Shown here in pieces: positions 10,446 to 26,100 of a stretch of 64,000 nt of DNA. Location: the NCBI RefSeq assembly GCF_963676685.1, contig NC_092349.1, positions 58,325,431 through 58,389,430 on the forward strand. Reading direction: 5' to 3'. Numbering within the stretch: the first letter of the stretch is position 1; every line of letters begins with the position of its first letter. The notes beneath the pieces are model-generated. The model saw only the letters and a program-made list of their open reading frames with translations, was not told where the DNA came from and did not search any database. Position numbers and translations under genes: made by a program. The stretch comes from Mytilus edulis. Taxonomy: Eukaryota > Mollusca > Bivalvia > Mytilida > Mytilidae.

Positions 10446-10962
10446 CAAATAAAATATAGCTACACAAGGCTAATACTAATCTAATATACAATACATCTAT
10501 CAACATAAAAAAATAAATATTTTGTTCTCCTCTTTTTCTGCTAAGGGCTGTTCCATAAAAGCAATCATGTTTCCCAAATTAAAATCTCAACTATGGAAAG
10601 GTGTATATGTTGTGAAAACTTGCCTCTATATGGCCTAATTGCTTTCGGTGCCTTCCCTGGGTACATGTATGTTTTTATGGAACAGCGTTAATGCATACAC
10701 TTGTATCTAGCACTCCAAAATGTCTTCTCTTGAATATGCAGCATACAGGTTCTTCAATCCAAAAGATAATATCATATCCTAAGTACAATGCAGAACATAT
10801 CTTCTGCAGCTCAACATAACAATGTGCACTTCTCAATTATGCAGCCATAAAATGTGGTGATCCATTGAGCCCAACTCATCTACAAAGGATTTCTCCTCTC
10901 CATTCTGTACATACTATAACAAATGTACCATCAAACGTTTTTGGTTCTAATTTTACAGTTCA

Positions 10963-11139
10963 TCAGCTTATATAAAGTCTATGATAATCGTTTGCACCAA
11001 ACCCTGCATTACATTTTGGACACTTTCTCTGTCTTGTTTCATATCTGGTTTTCAGACATTCCAAACAGAACACATGGAAACATTTTGTCAATACAGCGTC
11101 TTTCCTGTTTACTTTACATGATGGACATGTCAATTGTTC
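10963..11139 (-). CDS. BRE1 exon 18: RING finger and stop
   Basis: Residues 944-1001, phase 0, acceptor TTTCAG. Contains [20 protein letters not shown] and the second half with CLEC and CPKC, completing a C3HC4 RING. Stop TGA at 10,963-10,965. Confidence 0.96.
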   Translation of the reverse strand, partial: EQLTCPSCKVNRKDAVLTKCFHVFCLECLKTRYETRQRKCPKCNAGFGANDYHRLYIS

Positions 11140-14100
11140 CTGAAATTAGAGGTCAATTGTAAAATATTAATGTATTGTTTGCAATGAGCTTTTTTTCAAA
11201 CTAGATGAATAACTTATTTTGCTGGAACATTTTGAAAAGCATCAAGTTTTGTCATACAACTGAGAGGTTTAGCTAGCTATAAAACAAGGTTTAATCAACC
11301 ATTTTCTAAATTTTTAAATGAAAAAGGGTCAGAATTGTGACAGTTGTTGTCCATTCATTTTGGTGTGTTTGAGCTTATGATTTTGCCATTGGTTGGGACT
11401 TTCCGTTTTGAATTTTCCTTGGAGTTCAGTATTTCTGTGATTTTACTCATTTCTATAGTAATAGCAGCCATTTATTTATATGTATCATTTCGTTTAAAGG
11501 AACATTCCTGTAATTAAGCTAAATTTACATCAAGCCATTTAAAAAAACATGTTATTAAAATAAAGTCATTTTTTTATGTTTTGGCAAATCTTTAAGAAAC
11601 TAACAATATAATACTTCAATCCAGAGTTTTATAGCCACTTCCATCATTAAAACTTACAAAAAAATTACTTCAAAAACCTTTTATCAAAGAAAAAGTCGAT
11701 GAAATATAAAATATAATTTTGAGGTGTACAAATACTTCAGGTGTATCTTTACTTGAAGTAGACCAATCTATAAAATACCTTATACTCTGCAATCTCAGCC
11801 ATTAAAACTTCATCTGCTGCCCCTGCCATCTCAATCTTCTTACTTCTCTCAAGTTTACGTTGCAGTTTAGCAATCTCCTCCTATTAGACACAAAACATAT
11901 GAATAATTGTATATTAATTACATATAAATTATCATTATCATTATTAACTGAATTTTTATTTGGTAAGACTATATTTTCCTTTTTACATATTTTCAATGAA
12001 ATACTACCGGTAATAGCAAACAGGCTCTTGGTATTGTCCTTTAAATTGTTTCACAGTTGGTCATGTCTGGGCCTTTTTTAGCTAATACCATCTTTTGGTT
12101 TGTATAGTGCGCACCCCCTTTATGGTCCAAGAAACAAGAGAAAAAAAGTTTATTGGTCATATAATACTCAGACATTTTTTGAAAAGTTACAGCTCCAAAA
12201 TCGGCAAACAGGAAGTTTATCGGTAAACAAGAAGTTTTTAAAATGGACACCAATGTCGGACAATTCCTTACGGAATATGTAATTACATTCAGTATTGCTT
12301 ATTGTTAAAGGCCATATAATGGCCTATAGTTGCTTACATCCCTGGCATTTGATGGATGGACATCTGGGCTATAATGAATACAAACAGATGTAGTGTATAA
12401 CTCAGTTAGTAACATTTAATCAATAAATCATTTGTGTGATCCTAAATTAGTGTCTATGATAAGCTGACACTTTATTTGTTTTGTGGTTATGAAAAAGCAG
12501 ATCAGTATCAAATATATAGACACAAGATAATGGAATTCAATTGAAAATCTGCACTTTAAAATTTTTACTACTTGCTTTATATCCTTGTTGTTATAATGTT
12601 GATTTTCAACTACTGCCAATAACTACACATTGTAGTAATATTATTCCTTACAATGGTAGTTAAAAGCTTTAAGGAACTTTTATCAGGGCATTCAATACAT
12701 CATTATTTTGGTTTCAAATGAGAATATATTAGACCTTCTAGTTCAAAATCCAAAAACACAGATTGCTTGTGGATATCATACATGACGTACACAAGGTTGG
12801 AAACATTAGTCTGTTTGATAACTTTCTTCAAATCATTCTATTAAAGCAAATATAGAAATAAAAACAAACATACAACTAAACCATTACAGTGCAAAACAGC
12901 ACATACGAAAGTGATTTCTTCTTCTTTCTAGTATAAGCCTCCTTTAATTAGGAGCACCTCCATATGGAGTTTTACCATAACTTTAAAATTTTAAAGAATA
13001 AAAACGCTTTTTCCAACATATGTAAAGCACATATAAATAAACAATAAAAGTGTCATGCATTGCATACTTACAAGGACCTTTTTAATACAAATTAATTGAC
13101 CATATATTCACTTATACCTCAGTTTTATTTATTATCAAAGTATGTTTCATTTGATTTTGCTTGCATGCATAAAAATATGTTAAAAAGAGGTTTTATTTAA
13201 TAGGATCTATATATCAAAATAAAATTTAAATAGGCAGATTTTCTGAGTGGAATGTTTTAAGAACTTCATGATCATGTGTCAAAGTATATAAAAATCAAGA
13301 CAAAATTATAAAAGTTTGTTTTGCCACCATCAATAAACAAGAGTGCCCACGCTGAAATGTCTCGCCTTCTTTACTAATCATTAATATTATGTTGATAGTC
13401 CTAATTTGTCGCAAGTTAACTTAATTATAACCACTGAACCATGAAAATGAGGTCAAGGTCAGATGACACCTGCCAGTTGGACATGTACACCTTACAGTCC
13501 TTCCATACACCGAATATACTAGACCTATTGCTTATAGTATCTGAGATCCAAAACTTAACCTTGATCACTGATCCATGAAATGAGGTCGAGGTCAAGTGAA
13601 AACTGTCTGACAGGCATGACGATCTTGCAAGGTACTCACATACCAAATATAGTTATCCTATTACTTATGATAAGAGAGAATTTAACATTACAAAAAATTT
13701 TAACTTTTTTATCAAGTAGTCACTGAACCATGAAAATGAGGTCAAGGACATTGGACATGTGACTGACGGAACATTCATAACATGAGGCATCCATATACAA
13801 AGTATGAAGCATCCAGGTCTTCCACCTTCTTAAATATAAAGCTTTTAAGAAGTAAGCTAACGCCGCCGCCACCGCCGGATCACTATCCCCATGTCTAGCT
13901 TTCTGCAACAAAAGTTGCAGGGTCGACAATTAAAAAAGTTTATTTACAAGATATGGTCCCTATCATAAATGTATTAGTGAAATAAAAAAATTGGAATGGC
14001 TGTTAATTATTTAAGTTCATTTTCATAGATTTCATTCCTATCATACAGAAATGTTTACCTGTAGCCTATTACGTTTAAATGACTGTTGTTCTAGGGCACC

Positions 14101-17100
14101 TGTTTTCTCTGCCACAGATACCTGGGCCTCCTTAAGCTGTGCTTGATATTTATCTAAATGTAACTTTAAATCAGCTGCTGTCTGTGAACTTTCTACTGCC
14201 TTCCTCTTGTGCATTTCCATTGATTGTTGGGTAAAGCTGAAACAAACATACAATCTTATGATTTAATGGAAGTTGTCAGTGTCTAATAAAATAGCATGGA
14301 CTCATAGGTGGCATTGTAAACGAAAGAAAGAAAGGTTTAACGATCATCCAAATGAACTTGCATTTTGGTGACCTTTCGTAAAGTAATCCGATAAGATTTA
14401 AAATGAACACTCTCATGTACAAGCAAACTGAATTTTTGAAAGACGGTATAGTGAGAATTTTTTGTGTACTGGTTCACCCAATGTAAATTTTATTTGTAAG
14501 AATGATATGAGTCAGAACCAGAATAAAAAACAAAAAGAAAACCTTGTGAACAGATAATGCCTTTGAAGTTGTGAAATTCAATCTCCAAAAAAAATTAACC
14601 ATTTTACCCTGATTTTTGGTGGGGTTTATGTTGCCCAGTCTTAAGTTTTCTATGTTGTGTTTTTTGTACCGTTATCTGTCTTTTAGTCATTTAACCATTT
14701 AAGCCATGGCTTTATCAGTTTGTTTTACTGAGTTAGAATGTCAATTTGGTATCTTTCGCCGCTCTTTTCAGTCCATGGTAAACCTACCCTAACTCTTTTT
14801 CTGCTGTTGATAAAGCATTTTGTAAAACTTGTTCTTTCTCTTCCAGATTACGTACAACCAACATTTGAGCCTCAACTTGAGTCTGTAGGGTTGCGACCTG
14901 TTCTGCAAGAACTTCTTTTTCTTCCCTTAATAACTTTTGTATTTGATTGGACTTTATTCTCTGAAAAATATAACAAACAAATCATTTTCTCTTAACAAAA
15001 TTTCAAAACTACTCGAGCTTCTTTAAGCTGTGCTTGATATTTATCTAAATGTTACTTTAAATCAGCTTCAGATTTCCTGAATATACTTGAACAAAATTTT
15101 CACAAAGCTTGGCAATGTTTCTTTAAAGAATATTTCGAAACTGCTGTTCATATAACCACTTTTAAAAAATGTATTTTGTTAATGATTTTTTTCATCACAT
15201 AATTCTAACATGGCATTTTTTGAAATTCTATCAATAAATCTATTTATGTTCACAGAACAGAAATCTAATGTAATAATTATATTTGATTATCAGTAAATTA
15301 GCCAAATATAATTAACATTATTAATTATCAACTTCTAGTTTATTTAATATCATCAAACTTTCTTAGTCTTGTCTGAATTGAAAATTTAGCATTTACAACA
15401 TCACACTGATTGTCATACCTCAGACATAAGTTTAAAATTAGCATCATCTTTTTCCTTCAGTTGTTGCATCAGTCTCAAGTTCTGTTCCTGCATATCTTCA
15501 AAAGCCTGTCCTGTAACTTCCATCTCATTCAATAAGGCTTCCTCTCTCTGTAATAGTCAATAATTACATTACATGTATGTTTCATTTTAAAATGTTATCT
15601 CGATTGGCTAACAGCAATCTCGTGTCATTCTGAAATCAACCTACATTTCCAATTGAAATGTAGCATTCATTATGACAGGTACTTCCACAATTAAGTGTAC
15701 AGGTAAATAAATAAAAGAACGCACGGTGACCTATATATTATTTTTGCTTTTTGGATTCCTTTATTAATTCCCTATCAATAAAAACTAGTTTTTTGAAAAG
15801 GTAATAACTTTGAAACTGAGAAGCGAACTCCCTTAAGCCATGATGTTGTCAGTTTATTTTCGATTTACAATTTGATAGAAATCGTGTTTTCATGATCCTA
15901 TCAAAAATTGTAATTATAAGTATTGAATGCTTTTATATGGTTGTAAAAGCATTGACCATGCTTACATTTATCGAATGAAGTGCTTCTGCACTTCATACAA
16001 AATGAACTTCGATCAACGCGTTTATACCCCAATAAATTTACTAAAATTAAAGATGCATGCAATTCTTGAGTGTTTCTTTTTTATTCAACAATAATATTTT
16101 TCACAATAACTCTACTGAGAAGGCTATCTCAGTGAAGATCCCCGTTTTATTGGTACCATATACCAATAGTGAGTGTATCCATATCTATAGATATAACAAT
16201 AAACCAATTTCAAATTCTTTTTTTTATGAATGAGTAACTTCTGTTGACCTGGGGTCAATTGGCATAAATGACATCGTTAAACAATCAACTTTTACTGTGA
16301 CCATAACCCATAAGCATCCAGATTTTGGAAATGTTCAGGAAAAAGCATAAATGTGAAAGCTGTCTTTTAAAAATAATACAACACATGACTTAGAGTACCG
16401 GTAAAGAAAACTTTTAACTTCAATTTGGTCAGTAAAAGTTGAGAATATATATTCATGGAAGAATAGGGATTAAAATGTAATTCCTGATTAACAAAAAAAT
16501 ATTTCAGGCTTAAACGATACAATCCCACCTATTTTCCCCTAGATTATGGATAATTAAGGAGAGTATTAGAAAACTTAAGCAAAGAACAGCTATAAAAAGT
16601 AATGTTAAAAGATTACCACTGGATTTCAACAGACAGTAGCTAGAGAATTTGGAATTCAAACATCTCTCCTGACATGTTTTATTTCACAAGTTCTCTTGTA
16701 TTTCATTTACTTGTTTTTGTAAATAGAAAATGTGTACTCACTTCTCTATCCCACAATACAAATAATTTTCAATAAAATTAATGCTGATAAATTGGAATAA
16801 AAAAACAAATTTTTCAACATTAACATTTCTCATTTGAATTGTTTTACATTGTCTTATCGGGGCCTATTATAGCTGACTATGCGGTATGGGCTTTGCTCAT
16901 TGTTAAAGGCCTTTCGGTGACCTATAGTTGTTAATGTCTGTGTCATTTTGGTCTTTTGTGGATAGTTGTCTCATTGGCAATCATACCACATCTTCTTTTT
17001 TATATACTAAGTTGAAAATACAAGGTACTAAACTGAAATCATAAAATATGATCTAACTCATGACCTTGAAAGATTCAAACTATTTTTTAAAAGGGATAGA

Positions 17101-20100
17101 TATGTTCTGTGAGTGTCACGTTGTCTTCACCTTATTGACATTTTGACTGTAAATGTTTCCTACCTGTTTTTGTGTAGACAAATTCTTTGATAGCTCAGAG
17201 ATAGTTTTCTCCATTTTAATAATTTTTGTTATAGCTTCATCCTCAGCCAGCTTCCTTCTGTCTCTCTTCTCATTTTCCTGCATCCTTTTTAACTGTACTT
17301 TAAGATCCTCATTTTCATGGCGTAACTTTTTCTCGGCACCCATAAGCTATAATCATATGGAGAATAAGCTCTCAGGCTCAATAACAATAAGATACTATAA
17401 AATCAGGAACTTTTCTGTGTATTTTATTTTTTTAACAATTATCAAACAACAGACAGATCTTAATTTTATGATAAATTATATTTTACAAAAGTCAACATTG
17501 CATCGATTGTTTGTGACTACTTTTAAGAATGAAAATCATGTGGCTAAATACCACATTTCTTTAATTACCCTCCCTGGGTGCTCAATTTGTTTTTATTATT
17601 CCTTATATTTTCATTTACACGAAAAAAAGCTTTCTAACTTCAACATGTTCAATACGGTAAAGATAATTGATTTGATATTACAAAAAGTTAACAAAAAGTC
17701 TTGAATTGTTAAAATCTACCATTTTAAGTCAGATGTCAATAAGGAATGTGCAGCAATACTGTCACAGGAATGTCCCATAATACACAGTTCTAAAATAGAT
17801 ATCACAAAAAAATGTATAAAACAGTTTCTTATCTCACTGCAGGGAAAATAATTTGTACAGTGAAACCTGTCTTAACTGAATCTTGCATCAATCCAAAAAT
17901 CAGTCATCATGTTCTTAAGTCCAGTCATATCAAACTTTTAAAATGCGTAGTGAACCTGATTAAAACAAACATCGGCCAAAACAGAACAAAATCTTAAGTC
18001 CTGTTGAGGTTTAGTTTAGACAGGTTTCACTGTATTTTGTTTAAGAATTTTCAATTCAAAACATATGTTTAGGAAAATGCTCAAACAATGGTGTTGTATG
18101 TAAAGCTTATTATATATATTATTATAAACTGACCTGTGTTTTATCTCTCTGTTCCTTTGGAGCACTCTTATACATGTCTAACAGTAACTTCAGTTCTCTT
18201 TGGCTAGCTTGAGATATTCTGAAAAATGTAATTGATAATTTAGAGAACAAAACAATTTTAGTTACAGTGAAACCTATGTAATCCGACACACTGGGGGACC
18301 AGAATGAAATGTCAGATTAAGCAGGGTGTTGGAATACTCAGGGTTTTTCTGCAAGGATAGGCATATTTTGGAACCATGAAAATGTGTTGGTTAAAGCAGG
18401 ATGTTGGAATACTAAGGTGTCAGATTAGGCAGGTTACACTGTATATCTATTTTGTAATTTTTCCGAAATCCATATTTTAATCTATAACATTTGCAGACCT
18501 TCTTAGTTTGAAACTATTCATGATTTTAATTTCCTACTGCTCATAAATAAACTTTTGCTATAAGGAAAAGCTAAAAAAAAATCTTCAAACAATTCACTCA
18601 TTTCAGACTTAGAAACAAGGATCCAACCATTGAACTTATTCAAATGATTTATAAATACATTTGTTTACTTCCTAATTTCAAACTGAATTTAAAAGTAACA
18701 TGAATGTTTTATTTCTTAAGACGAAAACAGTTATGTCTAAAAATGACAATACGCATATTGAGTTTTTTTTTAAAACTAATGAGAATTGGCTAAAAAAAAC
18801 TTCATTATGAATAACCAACAGATCAATCATCATGTAAATGTATTTTCATATGTTTATGTATCAGTCATCAACTATACAAGACTATAAAATACAAGATCTG
18901 AACAAATCGTACTTTAGTTGAGCTCTCAATTCTTTTATAACTTCTATATCAGTTTTGCCTTTCTCTCTGTATTCAAATTCATCTTTCTCATCCTCCTTAT
19001 CTTGAGAGGAAGAGGAGGTCAGTTCAGGAGTATCTGTTTTAGTTGGGGTTCCTGGTGTTTTTGGTACAGATGGCGTTGCTGTTATTCCTTCTACTTCCTT
19101 ACTACCAGGTGCATTTTGGGTATTTTTTGCACTGTTTTCTGCTGATTTTTGTTCAGCTGCTGCAACCTCTGCCTTCAGCTAGATTAGGAGAAACAAATAG
19201 AACATTTTAATACAAACATCACTGGGGATTGAATTTTTACAATCTATATAATATAAGGATCATGTATAAAATAATAAGAACAGATAAGGGGTCATCCATA
19301 ATTGTCAACCATTTTCCAAAGTGTACAAAACGTACACTTTTTCAGACCCCCCACCCTCCCTCAAAAAGTGTACATCAACCATTTCCAGATTTCAAGAGAG
19401 GAATCAATCATTCTTAATAAAAAGAAGATCCTGTTTATTATATTTTAGTTTAATATAGAAATTTGCATTGAAAACAAACTAAAACATATCTGACTGTTTT
19501 ATTTGATGACATCTATGTGATGCTTGTGTTTTGTTAAAATAAAGAGTTCAAAGATTAGTGTTTCCCCTATCACACAGTGGGAACTCCAATGAAAAAGAGC
19601 ACTTAGAGCACGCAAAAGATTAACAAAAGGGCACATAAACTTTGCTAAGAATCAAAGAAAGGGAAATGCATGGTTATATTGCATTGGTAAAGTATGGATT
19701 GACAGTTGTTGATGGAATCAGAGCTAAAGACAGCAATCAATAAAAGTGTAATGTTTTAAAACATTTTAAGTTTTTAAATTTCCCACCTGTATTTCTATTC
19801 AAAAGGTAAATATGCCATTCATGCACTATTATCGTTTATGTATATATACTGTAACGTGTACATATATTGGATAATTTTGAAGGTTAAGGTTAAACTTCAT
19901 ATGGAGGTGCTCCTAATTAAAGGAGGCTTATACTAAAAAAATAAGTTTACTTCTGGTTTACTGTTTTGGAATACATTACAAGGAAATTAATCGAAGGACC
20001 AGTTTAAAATCTTTTCACAAAATGGCGTCTTGTCAAAATCTAAACATTCAAAGAATTTAGTGTTTCCATCAGTTTTGTTTATAATAAACAGAGTGAAACG

Positions 20101-23100
20101 ATAACGATCTATAATAAAGCAGGTGAAATTGACAATCGGGGGTACTGAGAAATTCTTGAAAACCTTTTGTTTAAATTTTTTTTACAAGTTTACATTTTTG
20201 AAAGATTTAGTTTTCATATGATTTGATCTTTTAATCGTTCAATCCGGATTGAGGAAAATTATGATATCGAAATAAATATCATCAAGGGAAAATAATGAAG
20301 AAGAAATAAGAAGAGAAACACACCCAAGCCAATTCTCGATTTTATACATCGACCTTCCCTACGGAAACGAAATAACTTCTGGAAATAAAAAAAAAAGCAT
20401 ACGGTAAAAATGTTGATTTTTTTAACCCCCTCCCCCCAAGTGTACGTTTTGTACACTTTGGAAAATGGTTGACAATTATGGATGACCCCTAAAACAAGAA
20501 TGTGTCTATAGTACACGGATGCCCCACTTGCACTATCATTTTCTATGTTCAGTGGACCGTGAAATTGGGGTCAATACTTTAATTTGGCATTAAAATTAGA
20601 AAGATCATATCATAGGGAACATGTGTACTAAGTTTCAAGTTGATTGGACTTCAACTTCATCAAAAACTACCTTGACCAAAAACTTTAACCTGAGCTTCAC
20701 ACTATCTTTTTCTTTGTTCAGTGGACCATGAAATTGGGGTCAGTACTTTAATTTGACAGTAAAATTAGAAAGATCATATCATAGGGAACATGTGTACTAA
20801 GTTTCAAGTTGATTGGATTTCAACTTCATCAAAAACTACCTTGACCAAAAACTTTAACCTGAGCTTCACACTATCTTTTTCTTTGTTCAGTGGACCATGA
20901 AATTGGGGTCAATACTTTAATTTGACATTAAAATTAGAAAGATCATATTATAGGGAACATATGTACTAAGTTTCAAGTTGATTGGACTTTAACTTCATCA
21001 AAAACTACCTTGACCAAAAACTTTAACCTGAAGTGGGACGAACGGACGAACGAACGAACGGAGGCACAGACCAGAAAACAATGCCCCTCTACTATCGTAG
21101 GTGGGGCATAAAAAAAACATTTTGTGCAACTAGGCATGGTAGTTCAAGAAAGTGGTATATTGTGAATAGAAATGTTTTTTTTTTTTACTCATATCAGGAT
21201 AAGTTTTTCAAATCTCAGGGCCTATGGTCATAAAACTTTACTCAGTATTGGGAAAACAAAATTTGTATTTTGATTGGTTGAATTTTGAGTCTGGGTACGA
21301 TAATCGTACTCCAAACTTTTATGACCGCCAGGCCAGAACTACTGCTTGATTTTTCTCAACACAAGAATGAACATGTTGTTTTGCTAAGCATAACCACACT
21401 TGTAATTCAAAGTATCAGTAGACAGAATGTCAGTTCGGGACAGATCCACCACCAAGTTGCTGATTAAATATGAAGTCTTTCTGTTGAGTAGTACTGGAGT
21501 GTGACAACAAAGTTTTAAGCTCATTCAACATTTTGAAAAATTCTAAGTTTTGTCAAACATGAAGTTATTAGTTGGTGTCTTAGAGATCTGAAAAGTGTTC
21601 AAACATTACAACTCATCACTGCCATGCAGCTGGCCAAATTTGAAGTCATTCTGTTCAGTATACGTAGTACATGACAAAAATGTGACAGAAAAATTTGGTG
21701 GATAAAGACACGGAAGGACAAATGAATGGAAAGACACAGAAGGACAAGGTGAAAGCCAAATATCCACTTCTCCCACAGTTGGGGTATAATCAAATTTATG
21801 TGTAATTTTTCTTTGTACAAATGCTAGAGAGCAAGAACATTTAAAGAACTCAAATAAAATATTCTACTCATTAATGTTTTGCAAGTTTAATGAATGACTA
21901 CCAGACTATAAGTCGAAACTTAATTGCCACCAGATTTTTTGACTCAAGATGTTATATACCTTGTTCAGTTCAGATAATGTTTCCTTATATCTTCTTCTAT
22001 TCCTACTTGACTCTGCCTTTAACTGTTGGTTATGTTTCTGTAAACTTTGAATTAGATTTCTCATCTCCTGATTAATAGGTCCTACAAGGTGAAAATTATA
22101 TGTTGATCTTTGTTCTTATGTTTTGCTGTTACAGCACTGTCCAACGTTACCAGATTACAGGAGGGTAGAATGTGAAAAAAACTCTCTAAACATACCACAT
22201 TCTATACGTGCCTGTTCAAAATCAGAGGCCGTTAATTTTGTGTTTTCTGTCAGTCATATTTGTGTTTCAATAATTGCTTTTGCATAAATCAGACTGTTGA
22301 TTTGAATTGTTTCACATTTTGTCATGATAAATCAGACTGTTTATTTGAATTGTTTCACATTTTGTCATGATAAATCAGACTGTTGATTTGAATTGTTTCA
22401 CATTTTGTCATGATAAATCAGACTGTTGATTTGAATTGTTTCACATTTTGTCATGATAAATCAGACTTGTTGATTTGAATTGTTTCACATTTTGTCATGA
22501 TAAATCAGACTGTTGATTTGAATTGTTTCACATTTTGTCATGATAAATCAGACTTGTTGATTTGAATTGTTTCACATTTTGTCATGATAAATCAGACTGT
22601 TGATTTGAATTGTTTCACATTTTGTCATGATAAATCAGACTGTTGATTTGAATTGTTTCACATTTTGTCATGATAAATCAGACTTGTTGATTTGAATTGT
22701 TTCACATTTTGTCATGATAAATCAGACTTGTTGATTTGAATTGTTTCACATTTTGTCATGATAAATCAGACTTGTTGATTTGAATTGTTTCACATTTTGT
22801 CATGATAAATCAGACTGTTGATTTGAATTGTTTCACATTTTGTCATGATAAATCAGACTGTTGATTTGAATTGTTTCACATTTTTTCATGATAAATCAGA
22901 CTGTTGATTTGAATTGTTTCACATTTTGTCATGATAAATCAGACTGTTGATTTGAATTGTTTCACATTTTGTCATGATAAATCAGACTGATGATTTGAAT
23001 TGTTTCACATTTTGTCATGATAAATCAGACTGTTGATTTGAATTGTTTCACATTTTGTCATGATAAATCAGACTGTTGATTTGAATTGTTTCACATTTTG

Positions 23101-26100
23101 TCATGATAAATCAGACTGATGATTTGAATTGTTTCACATTTTGTCATGATAAATCAGACTGTTGATTTGAATTGTTTCACATTTTGTCATGATAAATCAG
23201 ACTGTTGATTTGAATTGTTTCACATTTTGTCATGATAAATCAGACTGATGATTTGAATTGTTTCACATTTTGTCATGAGTTTTATTGGAATGAGGCCTTC
23301 AAAATGTCAATCATGTCATATATTGTGGATTACATTTTATTCATGGGGTACCAATTTTTACGGATTTCGTGGGTACATGGGAACCACAAATTTGAATATT
23401 CATCAAATTACAAATTTTCTATCATGTCTACAGGGCTCACACTACTTCAGAATTATAGGGAGAAGTGACTTCTCTTTTTGAAACTGATAGGGAGAAGTGG
23501 TGAGATTTGAAAGAGAAGTGCTCATTCGCGCGGTGCGATACAATGTTTGGATTTTACAATAGTATAAAGGGCCATATGTAAATAATGTTCTTTTTATATT
23601 GTTCAATTCATATCTAAGTAAAAAAAATACAATTAAAGTAACATTTGAAAGTAAAAGTTGTTTAAGTTTTACTAAGGTTCTTGTGAGAAACTACCAACTA
23701 AATATCTAGCACTAAAAAAAAAAAAAAAAAAAATGTAAAGAAATTATAATATATCAATTACAATTTAATTAAAAATTATCTTGTGTATGACATTCAGTGT
23801 TTCTCATAAAAAAAATATAAAAGTTATTAAGCTGGGCCATAATATATTGATATTATAGTATAATAGTCTCAGAGTTGAGCAACTTTAATCAATAGTTTGA
23901 AACAATCCATAAAAAAATATAGGGAATTATATACACCAATCAATTAGATGTCACCAAAAGTCTCTTAATGCGTGTGGAATGCGTAATTTTTCCCTTTGGG
24001 ATCAATATTCTTCTGTCAGCTGTTCCATCCGTGCGTCCGTAGTAATTATTGTAAAAGTACGGATTTCGGTCATAGCTGGTCCGGTTCAGATCCGGAGTTT
24101 AGAAATCGGTCAATGGCGGACGAATGCAAGAAAATTTACAAAAATAAACGATGTTTGACAAGTTATTTGGAAAGGAACATGACGTTTTTAATGCAATAAA
24201 TGGATTAAATATTTACTGGAGGCAACTTTTATCACGTTTAAATGAAGAAACAAACTTATTTTGCCGCCGAAATTGAGGTTGATGTACGTTTTCGAGTAAC
24301 AAGCACCGTAACTTGCGGAAATGCACGAAGTGATAAAAAGTTGTATTTTTATCAAATAACCTGCTACACACTGCGAAGACAATGCTTCAACCTCTTTTCT
24401 AAAGATAATGAATCGTTTATGTCTGAATTTCTTCAATTTTCAATAAAAAATTGATGTTTCATCAACTTGGTAAAAATTGAAAATGTCCGATGACGGAAGC
24501 GACTGAAAGCGACTATCGTCAAGAACAGGGCGACTTGTTTTCGCTTTTGGGGGTCGGGGAAAGCGAAGTGACGATCGGGAAGGCGACTTCTTCGCCCAAG
24601 TCGCCTGGTAGCGTGAGCCCTGGTCTATAGAAATGTATGCACACTTTGCAAAATCAAAAAATAAAATATATATGAAAATGTGACTACCTTAATCCATGAA
24701 AATTGGTACCCACGAAAATGAATGATTACACAGAAAGCGCATTAAAGAACACTGATGCTGGGTAGTATCAACAAATAACAGACTGACAATAACTGAAATC
24801 TTTTGGCCAACATATCTCATTGTAAATTATTAAAATTGGAAACAATTAAATCATTACGAGGTGTTTCATATCAAAATGGTCAATTATGAAAGAATTTTAT
24901 CATGATGATTTTAATTGGTTTTACATTCTTTTTTTACCTGTTTGTTCATTCTGTGCTAATGTTTGCTCAAATTCTATCCTCAACATTTCATACTCCTTTC
25001 TAACTTGAGCTAAGGCATCCTCTAACTGTATACATTCTGCTCTCAATCTTTTCTGGGAGTCTAATTCATCACTCTAAAATATTTAAAAATAGATACTCAG
25101 CCTCAAGGGTCTGGAAACGGTCATGTATGCCAGACATGACAGATTCTGAAATCCATTTGTCCTAAACGACAGATTGGGATTTGGGTAAAATTTCGGTCAA
25201 TTCGTTGAGATCGGTTTTCTTCATCGCCATTTTGAACTTGTTTTTTATTTTGTTATCCCTTTCCTGTAATAAAACTGCAACTCCAGTATAGTGTTATAAT
25301 CCTGAGGGCCCTCTTAATAACTTTTGTAATGCCTCAGGGGAATATTGGCTAATGATTGCTAATCTCTTTACCTGTGTTTTTAATTCACCCCTGACTCTTA
25401 ATCACAAGCTCAGAACTAAATTGTTAATAAATTAAAATTCCATAACAACTGTCTTCATTATTTAATTACTTTTCAGCTAAGACAATGTCAATTATAATTT
25501 AAAATTAAATTAAAACTTTGATCTAATTTACGTAGAAAATTTTAAAAAAGTATTTTTTTTCACTTCTAACACACATGTTCTATGTAATACGCATGCGTGC
25601 AATTTTCTTCCGCAGATTAGATTCGAAATCGTAAATTCAAAATGATTTCATGTTAAATAAAACAAGTGCAACTAATATCATTAATATTCAAACACTATCA
25701 AAAGTAAAAAAATAAAAAGCCAATGATTTCCTGTCAATTTGATAAACAAAACATATCCCCGAAATGAGTCCGGAATTACTCCTTTTAGTACTGTCTCAAA
25801 ACATCCGGTTATTAGTTTGTCTTCAAAATCGACAGAAACGTTAGTGATGTCTGAGAAATGGATCATTTTGAGTCATTAAAATCATTTCATTTTCATACTG
25901 TTTCCTTCCCTTAACTGCTCTTGAACGATTTTAGGAAAATGGTAAGAAAATATGCGAAGTAAATGCGATGCAACAGTTAAAACAAGTTCGTTGATGCTAT
26001 GAGTATGAGCAATAATCAGCTGTTAGTGTTAATTTGATTTTTTTTTTTGAAAAAGGGCACCAACTTTAAAGTTATTACAAAATGGCTGAAATTAGGTGAA

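Noticed and set aside
17153..17704. 183-codon + strand frame, the longest in the region
   Set aside because: Antisense shadow of BRE1 exon 13 plus intron; the - strand reading matches RNF20/40 and has proper splice sites.
22262..23277. Regular 43-bp repeats considered as a CRISPR array
   Set aside because: There are no unique spacers; the entire 43-44 bp unit repeats, and the context is a eukaryotic intron.
25681..25866. - strand frame [20 protein letters not shown] and on, with a faint resemblance (LKG, then P, then GYVL) to the RNase H2 subunit C motif
   Set aside because: Spacing of the motif is wrong, the typical upstream LPC motif is missing, and it ends in a hydrophobic non-homologous tail. 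At best a decayed pseudogene; not enough to call.
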